Source: Euphorbia lathyris (taxonomy: Eukaryota > Streptophyta > Magnoliopsida > Malpighiales > Euphorbiaceae). From it: DNA of 64,000 nucleotides. Position 1 is the stretch's first letter, and each line of letters opens with the position of its first letter. Below the pieces are notes generated by a model. It worked only from the letters and a program-made list of their open reading frames with translations. It made no database searches and was not told where the DNA came from. Of this stretch, positions 11,855 through 21,879 are shown one piece after another. The position numbers and the translations under genes were made by a program. The stretch spans positions 30,506,531 to 30,570,530 of the forward strand of contig NC_088910.1 in assembly GCF_963576675.1 (NCBI RefSeq). The letters run 5' to 3'.

Positions 11855-12126
11855 CTTGGAGCCTAAGGGTAGGCTCCAAGCAAAGCTAAATTAGCTTACT
11901 CTTGACTTGGAGCCAAGGGTAAGCTAATTTGGCTTAATGACTCATTATTATAATTATTATTATTATTATTTGATTTTAATTTTTTTTTTTTTTTTTTAAA
12001 TCCTAAGCTAAAATTGCACTTGGCATTTGGCCAAGTGCAGCAAAATGCACTTGGCCGAATGCCAAGTGCAGGGGGCTGGGCCTGGGCGGCCCAGCCCCGT
12101 CACGGGCCGTCCAACGGCCCGTGACG
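11855..12126. repeat. Cluster of perfect hairpins in U3 of Tat LTR
   Basis: Five perfect or near-perfect hairpins are seen: 11855-11880 (11-bp stem, loop AGGG); 12015-12039 and 12046-12070 (the same 10-bp stem TGCACTTGGC, 5-base loops); 12072-12098 (9-bp stem); and 12098-12126 (13-bp stem, 3-base loop). The last two are very GC-rich against an AT-rich background. They lie upstream of the TATA box. Confidence 0.8.
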
Positions 12127-12615
12127 TAAATACCGGCCCCCGACGGGGCCGCGTTTATATATACTAAAAAAATAAAAATGTTTAACTAAACAAAATACAT
12201 CTAAAAATAACCAAAATCAATAACGATTTTCATCGAAAATGATTTTCGTCAAAACTGATTTTATAAAATTAGCTTTTATAAAATCGATCTTTTTACAAAA
12301 CCATATATATTTTTTGGATTGCTCGAACACCAAAATAAAACCCTCTATCGTCCCGAGACTTTATTAATAATAAAATAAATAAGAAAATAGCGTGAAATAC
12401 CCCGAACTCGGCGAGACGATTTAAGATTTCACTCGCGGAACCGATTCGCCCGTCATCTCGATTCGATTTCCAAATTCGATCAAACCGGTCTCCACGGTTC
12501 CTTCGAACAACGTTTTTTTTATTATTTTTTATTGACTCATCATTTATTTCAATCGAATGATTTGGATCCCTTTTTATAATTTTTCTTCATCGGTCCTCCG
12601 ACCCCGGTGTCTACA

Positions 12616-13978
12616 AGCGCCCTTCGTTGTTTCGAAATAAACCACCGCAGCCAGCTGCACCGTTTAGTATTGATGCGTCGGTGTTCGCCTTCACCCATCC
12701 TGAAGACGGAGGCAACCAGCGAACAGGCAGAATCTTCGGGGATTTGGAAAAGCGAGGTGTAAGGCCCAAATTGGTGAGGATTTCCAGCTCCATGGTTGAG
12801 TTCCAAATGTTACCCTTCTGAAAATGATCTGTCCGCCTTGTGTTGGTCCAAATGAGACGGAGAGCCCGGTGTATGTCTGGCGGTTTGTCATTAAAAATGC
12901 AGTCATTCCGAACATCCCATATAGACCAAATTACGTGAATCACAGCACTATTCCACAGAGCATAAATTTGCGAGCTGAACTGCTGAGAGGCTGCCCAGCA
13001 GAGCCGGCTCTCAATCGTTTCACAATCCGGTACCCGTCTCCCAAATAGAGCCGAAATACTTGACCATATAAATTTTGCAAACTTACAGTGGAGCATCAGA
13101 TGGTTCAGACATTCTGCTTCCTCCTGACAAAGACAGCACCACGATACAATGCAAAGACCGCGCCTTCTAAGGTTCCAGTGAGTCGGGAGCGAATTGTAGA
13201 AGGATCTCCAACACACAAAAGAATGCGCCGGAGGTATATAATCCCGCCATAAGAATTTATAAACTCTCCCCGGAGGATGCTCAGAACCCATCCACTCATA
13301 GAATAGTTTAGCGGAGAATTCCCCATTGACCGCGGGCATCCAGACGCACCTATCAGTCGTCTCAATATCCAATCTGATCCCCTGTATGTCTTGTCTAATA
13401 TCATCTGGTAAAGGAGGAAGATTCCACTCACCCTCTAATCTGTAATCCGCAACCTTCTCAAGATGATGCCGCTGATCCGGCATTGACCAATTCAGCCGTT
13501 CCGCAACGGTGGGTCTTAACCAGTTCCCCGACCAAAAATTTAAGCTCGAATGGTAGCTTGGGAACCATATGCAGTTCTGCCGCAGTAGTAGGTAGGCTGG
13601 TCGAATTGAGGTCCAGATAGACGAGCTGGGGAGATACTTGCGAGGGAGCCCGGCGGGATCAAGAAAACGAGATTGCATCAAAGAGAGCCAAATTGATTCT
13701 CCTGTTATAATCCCCCAAGCTAGCTTCCCACACATTGCCAGATTAAACCTGTTCAAGTCCTTAATTCCGAGACCCCCTGTCGAAACCGGCTTGACACAGA
13801 TAGCCCATGAGACCGTTATCAAGTTCTTTTCAAACACGTTCCCAGTCCAAATGAAGTTCCGGATATGCGTCCTAAGGCGATTTAACAAGCTCTTAGGCCA
13901 TTTATATACGGCAAAGGAGTGGGTAAGCGAGCTCGTAATTATTGAATTAACAAGCGCCAACCGACCCGCCATCGACAA
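12616..13978 (-). pseudogene. LINE ORF2 C-terminal part: zinc-finger linker and partial RNase H
   Basis: The frame carries the thumb/linker region (NFIWTGNVFEKNLITVSW), a zf-RVT-type cysteine/histidine cluster (SWCCLCQEEAECLNHLMLHC) and the start of RNase H (WVKANTDASILNGAAGCGG, with the first catalytic aspartate). It ends after NNEGRL, where the Tat LTR begins. It is in a different frame from the reverse transcriptase upstream. Confidence 0.82.
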
Positions 13979-14196
13979 TGAGGAGCCTTTCCACCTAGCG
14001 AACTTCCCAGAATTCTATCACAAACAGCACTTAGCAGATGTTTTTTAGGCATACCCTTGAAGAGAGGGACCCCCAGGTAGTTAAACAGAACACTTCCGAA
14101 ACGAACCCCAGTGATTCTGATTAGGCGAGTTCTTCTAACCGCAGAGACAGAATCCCCAAAATAAGATTCCGATTTATCCCAATTTACACACTGACC

Positions 14197-15210
14197 TCAG
14201 ATCATTCCGTACTGATTGAAAATATTCTTAATAGCCTCTGCGTTTGGAATTGAAGCTTTACAGAAGACAATGACATCATCCGCATAAAGGAGATGAGTTG
14301 GGAAATCACTAGAGCGAGTATACCCCATAGGCGATATCAAACCAGTTGAGGCCGCATGTGAGATGAGACGACTTAAGTAGTCCTCCGCAATGCCAAATAG
14401 AATCGGGGAAAGAGGGTCACCCTGTCGGACCCCTCTAGAGCATGGGAAGTAACCAGCAACTCCCTGTGGCGTCAGGATTGAAATCCTTGCGGACGAAAAC
14501 ATGTTCAAAAGGTAATCCCGAAATTTTAGAGAGAAACCGAACGAGTCCAGCACCTGAAACAGAAAATTCCAATCCAACGTATCAAAGGCTTTCCTGATAT
14601 CAATTTTAAGAGCCATGTTCCCCCCGAAACATTTCTTATTAATACTGTTAACTCCTTCTGAGGCAAGAGCAATGTAGTGGTGGATATTTCTACCCTTAAC
14701 GAAGCCAAATTGGTTCTGTGTAACAATACGGCTGGCCACAGGAGCAAGTCTGTCAGCAATGATCTTGGCAATAAGTTTATAACAGAAATTGCTCATTATA
14801 ATTGGTCTGTACTGTTCTATTCGGATTGCACCCTCAACCTTTGGGATTAACGTCATAATGCTAGAGTTTAGACCAGTTGTAATCAAACCATTATCAAAGA
14901 ACCACCAAATCATGTTACAAATATCCAGCCCAATAATATTCCAACAAGATTGGAAAAACTGATCTGTAAACCCATCCGGACCAGGCGCGCTTGCGGGATC
15001 CATCTCCATTACCGTTTGATAAATTTCAGCAGCTTTCGGCTTCCGCAGAAGCATGTCGTTCTCTTCCACCGTAATCATAGGCGGAATGAGATCAGAAATT
15101 CCAGACAGATCCACCGGGCCCAGGGGATTAATGAAAATGTTTTCAAAATAAGAGGTGACATGGGAAGCGATTACCTCTGGATCAGACGTCAAGATTCCAT
15201 CCACTTCCAT
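14197..15210 (-). pseudogene. LINE ORF2 reverse transcriptase
   Basis: A 337-residue stretch has the non-LTR reverse transcriptase order: APGPDGFTDQFFQ, LIPKVEGAIRIEQYRPI, NQFGFVKGRNI, KIDIRKAFDTLDW, GVRQGDPLSPILF and the catalytic LLYADDVIVF. It stops at a TGA at 14197-14199. The sequence continues in frame past the stop (GQCVNWDKSESYFG), confirming a nonsense change. Confidence 0.88.
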
Positions 15211-15360
15211 AATAGTGATCCCCTGCTTGCCTTTCCTGACAGTAGCCGCGCGGTGAAAGAATTATCTTAATCTTTCTAATTTATTAAGAGTATTATTGTC
15301 TTTTGTATTTATATAAAGAATATTATGTTTTTTTAAGATTAACTTTTTATTTTATCTTGG

Positions 15361-15845
15361 GTTAATTTCAAATAAAACCCATGTGCTTTACACTTTTACA
15401 GATCAATATCTTTGGGGTTTTTTTTTTGTTACAAAAGAAACCATGTGGTTGACATCCTTAGCCATTTTGAACTGACTTTGCCAAATTTGGTGATAACGAT
15501 CTCAAAATGAAACTTTTTAAGAATTAAAGTTGTTTAATATCATATTTACTGTGGAATCACATTTTTTATTTTTCAAAAGCATCATTTTTGGAGTTTTCTC
15601 TCTAAACATCAATTCTCTCTCCTAAAAAACACCTAAATGACCTCAAACCTAAAAAGTTGAAGAATTAAATTTGTTTAAATTATCATTATCTCTTGAAAAT
15701 TTTCATTTTGAGGTCGTTATCGGCCAAATTTAGCAAAGTGAACCCTAAATGGCTAACGATACCAACCACAAGGTTTTTTTTGTAACAAAAAAATCACAAG
15801 TACCGATCTACAAAAATGTGAAACCACATGAATTTTATTTGCACT
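15361..15845. mobile_element. Foldback-type element with long imperfect terminal inverted repeats
   Basis: The left arm (15361 to about 15515) and right arm (about 15700 to 15845) are inverted copies with scattered differences. Paired examples are CAAATAAAACCCATGTG with CACATGAATTTTATTTG, and GGTTGACATCCTTAGCCA with TGGCTAACGATACCAACC. The centre is about 190 bp with no coding frame. No target duplication could be fixed. It is a non-autonomous element; the superfamily is not certain. Confidence 0.65.
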
Positions 15846-15854
15846 GTTATCAGA

Positions 15855-16320
15855 CTAAATGATGTCACATGTGTGATGTCATCACTATCCTCATTGCGCC
15901 TCAAGCCCAAACATAATAAAGGCCTAAATACGTCCAAGAAGGCCCCCGACCCATTTCAACAAGTCAAAGATGACCATTACGGCCAAGCCCAACGAGCGGC
16001 GACCTATCCTAGCTTATGAGGTGCTAACCCTAGAGCTTCTAGAAATATTCTAGAATCCTACAAGACAAAGGATTTGTCTTTGGATTCGGACTCCTTCAAG
16101 GATCAGGAATCATAGTTCTATAAGGATTTTTCAAGGAGGTGGCAATCTAAACCTAATCAAACACTATAAATACACAAGTGTAGGCACAAGGTTCGGTACG
16201 TTAACTACTATCTCTAAACGAGTCCATACCCTTCCTTTCGGTCCTAAATAAGTATCGAAGCGGGTTTGCCGAACTCTGATCCTGTCTGACCTACATAATA
16301 TTTTGTAGACTCAACACGAC
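15855..16320 (+). other. LTR-like remnant with TATA box
   Basis: The segment has LTR-like composition: repeated TGATGTCA near the left end, TATAAATAC at 16165-16173, and a C/T-rich stretch after it. A second copy is not seen, so it could be a solo LTR or host DNA. No coding frame is convincing. Confidence 0.3.
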
Positions 16321-16499
16321 TTCGTATCAGCATCACGGTTTGGACACGTAGCTAAGATTACCTTCTCTGTAGGTGTGAAAAAAAACAATATTCTAATCCT
16401 TTCACTGGAACTCCTTACAACGATTTTAGAGCCACGAGTGGGGGTGGTGCGGCTCAACCTCTCTAGAAATGAGTTGAAGACTAGTCTGGGAATTGACTT

Positions 16500-17331
16500 C
16501 AATTACAACCTGTCGAAAACCCCTCTCCCATACTAGATGGATACCAAAGAAAATGCCCCAGAGTTCTGCAAATGTAACGGTACAGAAGCCAATGTTCACA
16601 CCGAAGTCGCCCTGCCAGTTCCCATTCTGAACCCGGATCAGAACTCCTACCGATGCAGTGCTAGAATTCCCCTTGCATGCCCCTTCGGTGTTAACTTTGA
16701 CCCATCCCTCATCAGGGGGCCTCCATCCAATCTAAATAAGCCACTGAACTAGAGTGGCTAGGACAATCTGGTTGCGTAAAAGCTCCACATAGAGACCAAC
16801 AACAAAATCTGCACCTATGCTGGTTCTAGACATCCGTTGGAAGACAAACTCATTCCTCCAGCGCTAGAGCCACCAAATTGAGAAAGAAAAAATAATTGGC
16901 CAGCTTACCTTCCTCACGCTCCCAGTAAATTGCAGATTCTGGGATAACCAACTATTCAAATCTCCATTCAGAAACATCTGTCGTGCTGATACAGGGATCA
17001 ATTCAAACCATAATCTCCTCGCGAAGTAATAGTCCCGAAGGACATGGATCTCGATCTCCGGGATAGAACACCGAGCAGAAGCAGAGCAATTCGTCAGTTG
17101 TCGCCGGACGCGATTAGAATTGCAAAGAATTCTACCGTGGCAGAGCGTCCAAAGGAAAATTTTTATTTTCTTCGGGATCGATAACTCCCATATGAGCTTC
17201 CACTTCGGGTTGCTGGTGACATTCAGTGATCGGGTTAATTCTACATAACCGGTACTGACCGAATACATCCTAGAAGCCGTCATAGGCCAAAACCAAGGAT
17301 CAGAAGTTGCGCTATCTGGACAAACAGCCAA
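16500..17331 (-). pseudogene. LINE zinc-finger linker and RNase H (broken)
   Basis: 16864-17331 carries the linker (IPKKIKIFLWTLCHGRILCN and a cysteine/histidine cluster). Minus-strand reading of about 16500-16760 gives an RNase H (GWVKVNTEGACKGN, FAELWGIFFGIHL) in short pieces. At the first catalytic position the family aspartate is replaced by glutamate (NTEG). Confidence 0.7.
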
Positions 17332-17388
17332 GGATGCAATTTTTAACAGAGCAGGCGAGGGGAGGAGTTTCTCAAGGACTTCCCAGTT

Positions 17389-18989
17389 TTAGCAGTTCTT
17401 ATCAGTGATCCAATAGTTCTGAACTGTCAATTCTGAGTCAGTAGGAGGTAGCGGGACAAGGCAAGCAGGCGCAAGGGGTTCACCTCCACACCAAACGTCT
17501 TTCCAAAAACCAGTTCCTGTACCATTGTAAATTAGCTTAGCGGCCCCCTTAGTTATGAATGCACCACCCGCCACAATGCTCCTCCAAACAACTGAATGAG
17601 AAGTATTTGAATTAAAGATATTAGTCCCCTGATGATTACGCCCATACTTCGCCAACAACACTCGAACCCATAGACTTTCTTTTCGACACAGCACATCCCA
17701 ACTGAGCTTAACTACTATAGCGACGTTGAAATCCCATGTTTTCTTGATACCAAGCCCACCTACATGTTGGGGGAGCAGATAGTGTCCCAATTTACTAAAT
17801 GGATCTTCCTATGAAGTTCATTGGATCCCCCAAGGAAGCTTCTGTTGCATATGTCCAAGCGACTACAGATTCCCCTAGGAAGGAGCACCGTTTGCATTGC
17901 AAAATTTGGGATTACGGACATCACATACTTAACCAATGTCAGTCTTCCTACAAAATTTAGGCAATTCGCTTTCCAACATGCAAGGCGCTCATGAACTCTA
18001 TCAACAACATAACCAAAGGCTTCCTTCGAGATTCTATTATAGAGAACTGGCATCCCCAAATATTTCCCAAGGTTACTAGTCTTTGCAATGCCCATAGTCT
18101 GGAAGACACCCTGACTGAGGGAGGTAGGAACATCTGCAGAAAAGAACATACGGGAATTTGCCAGGCTAACCTTCTAACCTGAGCAATCAGAAAATTTGTT
18201 GATAACCCCCCTGATCCAGAATGCTTGTTCAATTGAAGCTTCCGCCATCAAGATGATATCGTCAGCAAAGAAGAGGTGTGAGAGAAGAGGACCTCCTTGA
18301 GAGAGTTGAATCGGTTTCCAGTGACCCCTTTGGATAGAGTCCATAATCATGTGGTTCAATCTTTCTAAGCAAAGGACAAATAGGTAGGGGGATAAGGGGT
18401 CACCTTGTCGAAGACCCCAAGAGGGCTAAAACTTTTGCAATTGCTCCCTATTCCATAGAACTTGCATCCTTGCTCCCGACACACACTCCATTATAAGAGT
18501 AACCATATGAGCATCCAAACCAAATTTGACAAGAGTATCCCATAAGAAGGCCCAAGAGATTCTGTCATAAGATTTTTCAAGATCCAACTTCATAACCATG
18601 AGTCCTTTTCTACCATACTTCTGTTTGAAGGAATGCACTGTTTCTTGCAACAAGATGATATTATCCATAATTTGTCTGCCCGGAACAAAGCTTCTTTGAT
18701 TAGGACTTACAATAGAGCGTAAAAAAGGCTTAAGGAGGTTCACGATGCGTTTGGTTACCACTTTATAAAGCACATTACAGAGGCTGATGGGGCGGAACTG
18801 AGTGATTGCCTCAGGGTGGGCCACTTTAGGGATTACAGTGAGGTGGGTATCATTCCAATCCCTAGGGATTACTCCAAATGAGAGAGCTTGGAGAATGATT
18901 ATTGTGCTCTGCTGGCCTACAGCGTGCCAAAGCCTTTGAAAGAAGCCCGCCTGGTAACCGTCAGGGCCCAAAGCTTGGAACGTTTGCAT
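17389..18989 (-). pseudogene. LINE reverse transcriptase (broken into four frames)
   Basis: The pieces are 18426-18989, 18174-18359, 17760-18149 and 17389-17790. They include FRPISLCNVLYKVVTKRI, SPNQRSFVPGRQIMDNII, KLDLEKSYDRISW and, after a stop, LRQGDPLSPYLF and LFFADDIILM (catalytic FADD). The later pieces match the LINE thumb region (LGKYLGMPVLYNRIS, HVGGLGIKKTWDFN). The order and content match the intact LINE at 35054-39154. Confidence 0.85.
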
Positions 18990-19256
18990 ACCAAAGAGTG
19001 CAACTCGAACTTCCTCAGCAGAGAAGGTCGAGCTAATCCAAGGAGTCGACCCATTACAAATAGAGGGGAAAGAGTAATTAGTAACAAGCCCGGGCCGACT
19101 CTGTATTTCTTTAGTATAAAGGTGACTATAGTAGTCTGAAATATGCTGCTTTAGGGTGTCACTATCCCAAATCTAGACACCAGCGGCATCACAAAGGCCT
19201 TCAATTCTGTTCATGTGACGTCGAATAAGGGTTGAAGTATGGAAGAAAGTGGAGTT

Positions 19257-20324
19257 TCAGTCGCCGGATTGCAGCCACTTCACACGAGATTTCTGGTGCC
19301 ATAAGGTTTCTTCCTGCAGGAGGACAGTGTTAAGATCAGACATTAACTTACTTTCAAGCCGTAGTAGGCCTCGGGTGGGCTGAAGAGCTAGACAGCATTG
19401 AACCCCTTCCAACCGATGGTGGATCTGATGATTTCGATAAGAGGTATTGCCAAAAACATGCTTGTTCCATCTTCTCAAATCCGAGATAAGATTTTTTAAC
19501 CCTAAGGCAATGTCTGAACCCGTCGACCAAATTGCATAGAAGAAATGGGGGAAAGTACAATGTTGTAACCAAGCAGTTTCAAATCTAAAAGGCTTACACT
19601 GGGGTACTCTTGTGTCAAGTTTGAAGTCAAGGAGAACTGGCGCATGGTCTAAGCGATTACGAGCCAGATGATGGAGAATGGCGTGAGGATACTGATTCTG
19701 GAAAGACATATTGCAAAGAGCTCTGTCCAGGCGACACGCAATATGTGTTCTCAGAGAGGAGCCTCTAAACCAAGTGAAGGCAGGTCCCAGAAAACCCATG
19801 TCGATCAGGTGCATCTCATTGATCCAGTTGGCAAAGAGCGTACATCGATCCAAAACCCTGGGGGCACCACATTGTTTCTCCAAGTTTTTGGTATAGTTGA
19901 AATCCTCGAGGATCACCCAAGGAGATCTTACCTGAGCACTGAGGGCCTTCATCTCAGACATGAATTGACGCTTAAAAGCAAGTTGCGATCGAACATAAAC
20001 AAAAGAGGCTAAGAAAGATGATCCTCGAGTAGGGCCCTGCCTAAACATGATATTAGTGTGGAGATACTGTCTGTTTCTGTCAATGATTTGGATGTCCAAC
20101 ACATCCGACTTCCAGAACAACCAGATACCACCGCTGAATCCTTCAATACTTATAACTTCAACTCTTGAGTAATGCAGCTTTTGACAGAGATCATCAGATC
20201 TACTCGAGGGAAGCCTAGTTTCAAGCAGAGCAATAATATTAAGTTTATAAACCGAGAGCACATGACGAAGAGCCCGGTGAAACTCTTGTCCACCGGCTCC
20301 AAAACAGTTCCAAGATAAGATCAT
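19257..20324 (-). pseudogene. LINE endonuclease domain (ORF2 N-terminal part)
   Basis: The likely ORF2 start is the ATG before ILSWNCFGAGG. The exonuclease-endonuclease-phosphatase fold is recognised from WNCFGAGG, LLETRLPS, GFSGGIWLFWK and DHAPVLLDF. In the motif where the family has GDFN, this copy reads LEDFNYT. The frame runs to the linker (WHQKSRVKWLQSGD) and is then broken. The endonuclease nicks target DNA for target-primed reverse transcription in active family members. Confidence 0.8.
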
Positions 20325-20360
20325 AATAAGATTAGAGCAATGCAGCGGACCAGCAACCAA

Positions 20361-21778
20361 TTATTGAGTGCCTAGAGCAGAAACGTACCCAATTTCCAAA
20401 TTCAAAACATTAACATCAAGAGCTGACAAAGGGATGTTGGGGTCTTGCCTGCTTCGCTTGTGGCATCCAAGCGGAATGGAGGGGTTAGTGGCATTCTCCT
20501 TTCCCGCACTTATTGTGACCAAGTCCATACTGACATCAGTAGCATTCTTCAAAAGAGTGCCAAAAGGATTCTTCGAACGTATGTCACATAATCCAAAAGG
20601 CTTAGAATAACTTCCCTTTCCTACGAGTTTCTTTCTGGAGGATGAAGCGTTGAATGTATAATTAGGAGGGCCCACTGGAGACCCAACTGGTCGGTGAAGA
20701 ATCTGAGTTTTTGGTCCTGTGGGGGGGGTGGCCTGGCATAATGAGTGCGGGGAGCCTCTGTCTCTAGAGCGACATCCGCCTTCTTTTCTCGGAGCGTGTA
20801 CTTTCTGCATGGGACACACATTCAATCCCCAAAGTTAGGTTCCACCGAAGTCTCAGCCCCCATTGTGTCTGATTTGCCACCCTCAATCGACTTATCTATT
20901 TCCGTTAAGAGCTTGGTCACCTCATCCTCTTGCTGCATATTAGGAAAGGTCCTGGATTCTGTTTGACTTGTTCTAAGGCCAGGAACAGTACATGTGCTTT
21001 TCACATGTCCGTAGTGTCCACAATTGGTACAAGCTGTGTATAGGCCTTCCTATTCAACATCGTAAGTGCTACCATTCAGTCTAAGTTGAGCAACAAGGGG
21101 CTTCTATAAGTCTATCTCGACACAGACCCGAGCAAATTTTCCTCTTGATTTCCCTGCAGTGTTCTTATCCGCTCGAATAGCCTTCCCAAAGGAATTGCCG
21201 ATGAGCATAAGCGCATCCTCTTGGTAAAACTATAATGGCAATTCCGGAAAGCGAGCCCAAACTAAGGTTGAATCCACAGAAGCAATGAAGGGGACAAATG
21301 AGGGTGACCAAGTTCGGACTGTTAGATAGTGTCCCTGGACAAGCCAAGGCCCATCCTGAATAACGTGATCTCTGTCAGTGACTTTGTCGAATTTGACAAA
21401 GTGGAAACCATAGCCGAGGTCTACCATGGTGAAATCCCCTTCTATTTCCCATATTTCAGCAGCTCTGTTTCTTAGTGCAATGAAACCAACGTTTTTTCCC
21501 AATATTTTCACTATCAGTGCTTCTGACCATTCCTCGACCAAATCAGCAGCAATTACGATATTCGGAAACAATGGGTTACCATCAACACACCCAATCTTGC
21601 CTTTACCAAACTTGCGCAAATCAATCGGAACACGACGGGGCTCTTGCATCAGCTCATCAGTTAGGATTTCGCAGTAGGAACGAGAAACAGGGGGATTACC
21701 ACTGTCCGGCGAAATTAGAGGCGGTGGAATGGGAGGCGGGAGAGGTGCGTCGGTCATAGTGGAGAGCGGCGTTTTCAT
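20361..21778 (-). pseudogene. LINE ORF1: DUF4283 and zinc knuckle (broken)
   Basis: ORF1 probably starts at the ATG at 21776-21778 (MKTPLSTMTDAP). The DUF4283-type region runs through KILGKNVGFIALRNRAAEIW, HVIQDGPWLVQGHYLTVRTW and LVWARFPELPL. After a stop at 21230 other pieces give a zinc-knuckle motif (CTNCGHYGHVKSTC, about 21005-21045). The C-terminal piece 20361-20825 is low-complexity. In LINEs ORF1 binds the element's RNA. Confidence 0.75.
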
Positions 21779-21802
21779 TAGGGCTCTAAATTTTTTTGGT
21801 AA

Positions 21803-21877
21803 GTGACATTGTAGTATAGTGGTTAACATTAAAGTCTATAGACCCAGGGTCCAAGATTCGAATCCTAGTTTTGTTAA
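21803..21877 (+). repeat. tRNA-like SINE head or tRNA relic
   Basis: An A-box-like TAGTATAGTGG (21812-21822) and a B-box-like GATTCGAATCC (21855-21865) are spaced as in tRNA-derived pol III promoters. The acceptor ends do not pair, so a working tRNA is unlikely. It abuts the upstream end of the minus-strand LINE. Confidence 0.45.
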
Positions 21878-21879
21878 AA

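Larger units (their letters stand above)
1..12615 (-). mobile_element. Ty3/gypsy retrotransposon, Tat lineage, 3' end outside window
   Basis: Read on the minus strand, the order is 5' LTR (9646-12615), primer site, leader, gag, protease, reverse transcriptase, RNase H, a second archaeal-type RNase H, and integrase. The second RNase H between the normal RNase H and integrase is known from the Tat/Ogre/Retand group. The 5' LTR edge at 12615 cuts a LINE reading frame inside its RNase H domain, so this element inserted into that LINE. The 3' LTR is not in the window, so the target duplication cannot be confirmed; AGCGC at 12616-12620 is the candidate. The element is inactive: several in-frame stops and one frameshift interrupt gag-pol. 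Confidence 0.93.
9646..12615 (-). repeat. 5' LTR of Tat element (2970 bp)
   Basis: On the minus strand it starts TGTAGACACC at 12615 and ends CTAACA at 9646, with the usual TG/CA ends. The start string is common in plant Tat LTRs. The right border falls inside a LINE RNase H reading frame and the left border touches the primer site. It contains a TATA box (11813-11821), a run of AT dinucleotides, and an unusual number of perfect hairpins. No coding frame of note is present. Confidence 0.88.
12616..15262 (-). mobile_element. 5'-truncated LINE (L1-like), interrupted by Tat element
   Basis: The minus-strand frames encode reverse transcriptase, a zinc-finger linker and the beginning of an RNase H. 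The upstream end stops abruptly near 15262 just after FFHRAATVRKG, with no endonuclease, which is typical 5' truncation. The downstream end is cut at 12615 by the LTR, so the rest should lie left of this window beyond the gypsy element. One frame change and a stop separate the two main pieces. Confidence 0.85.
16330..21797 (-). mobile_element. Decayed LINE (L1-like), nearly full length
   Basis: On the minus strand, from 21797 downward, the order is ORF1 with DUF4283 and a zinc knuckle, then endonuclease, reverse transcriptase, zinc-finger linker and RNase H. Many stops and shifts break both ORFs. The downstream border is only approximate because no poly(A) tail or target duplication was found. 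It is more decayed than the LINE at 32580-39204. Confidence 0.85.

Noticed and set aside
12824..13048. Plus-strand frames opposite LINE ORF2
   Set aside because: Shadows of the minus-strand reverse transcriptase and linker.
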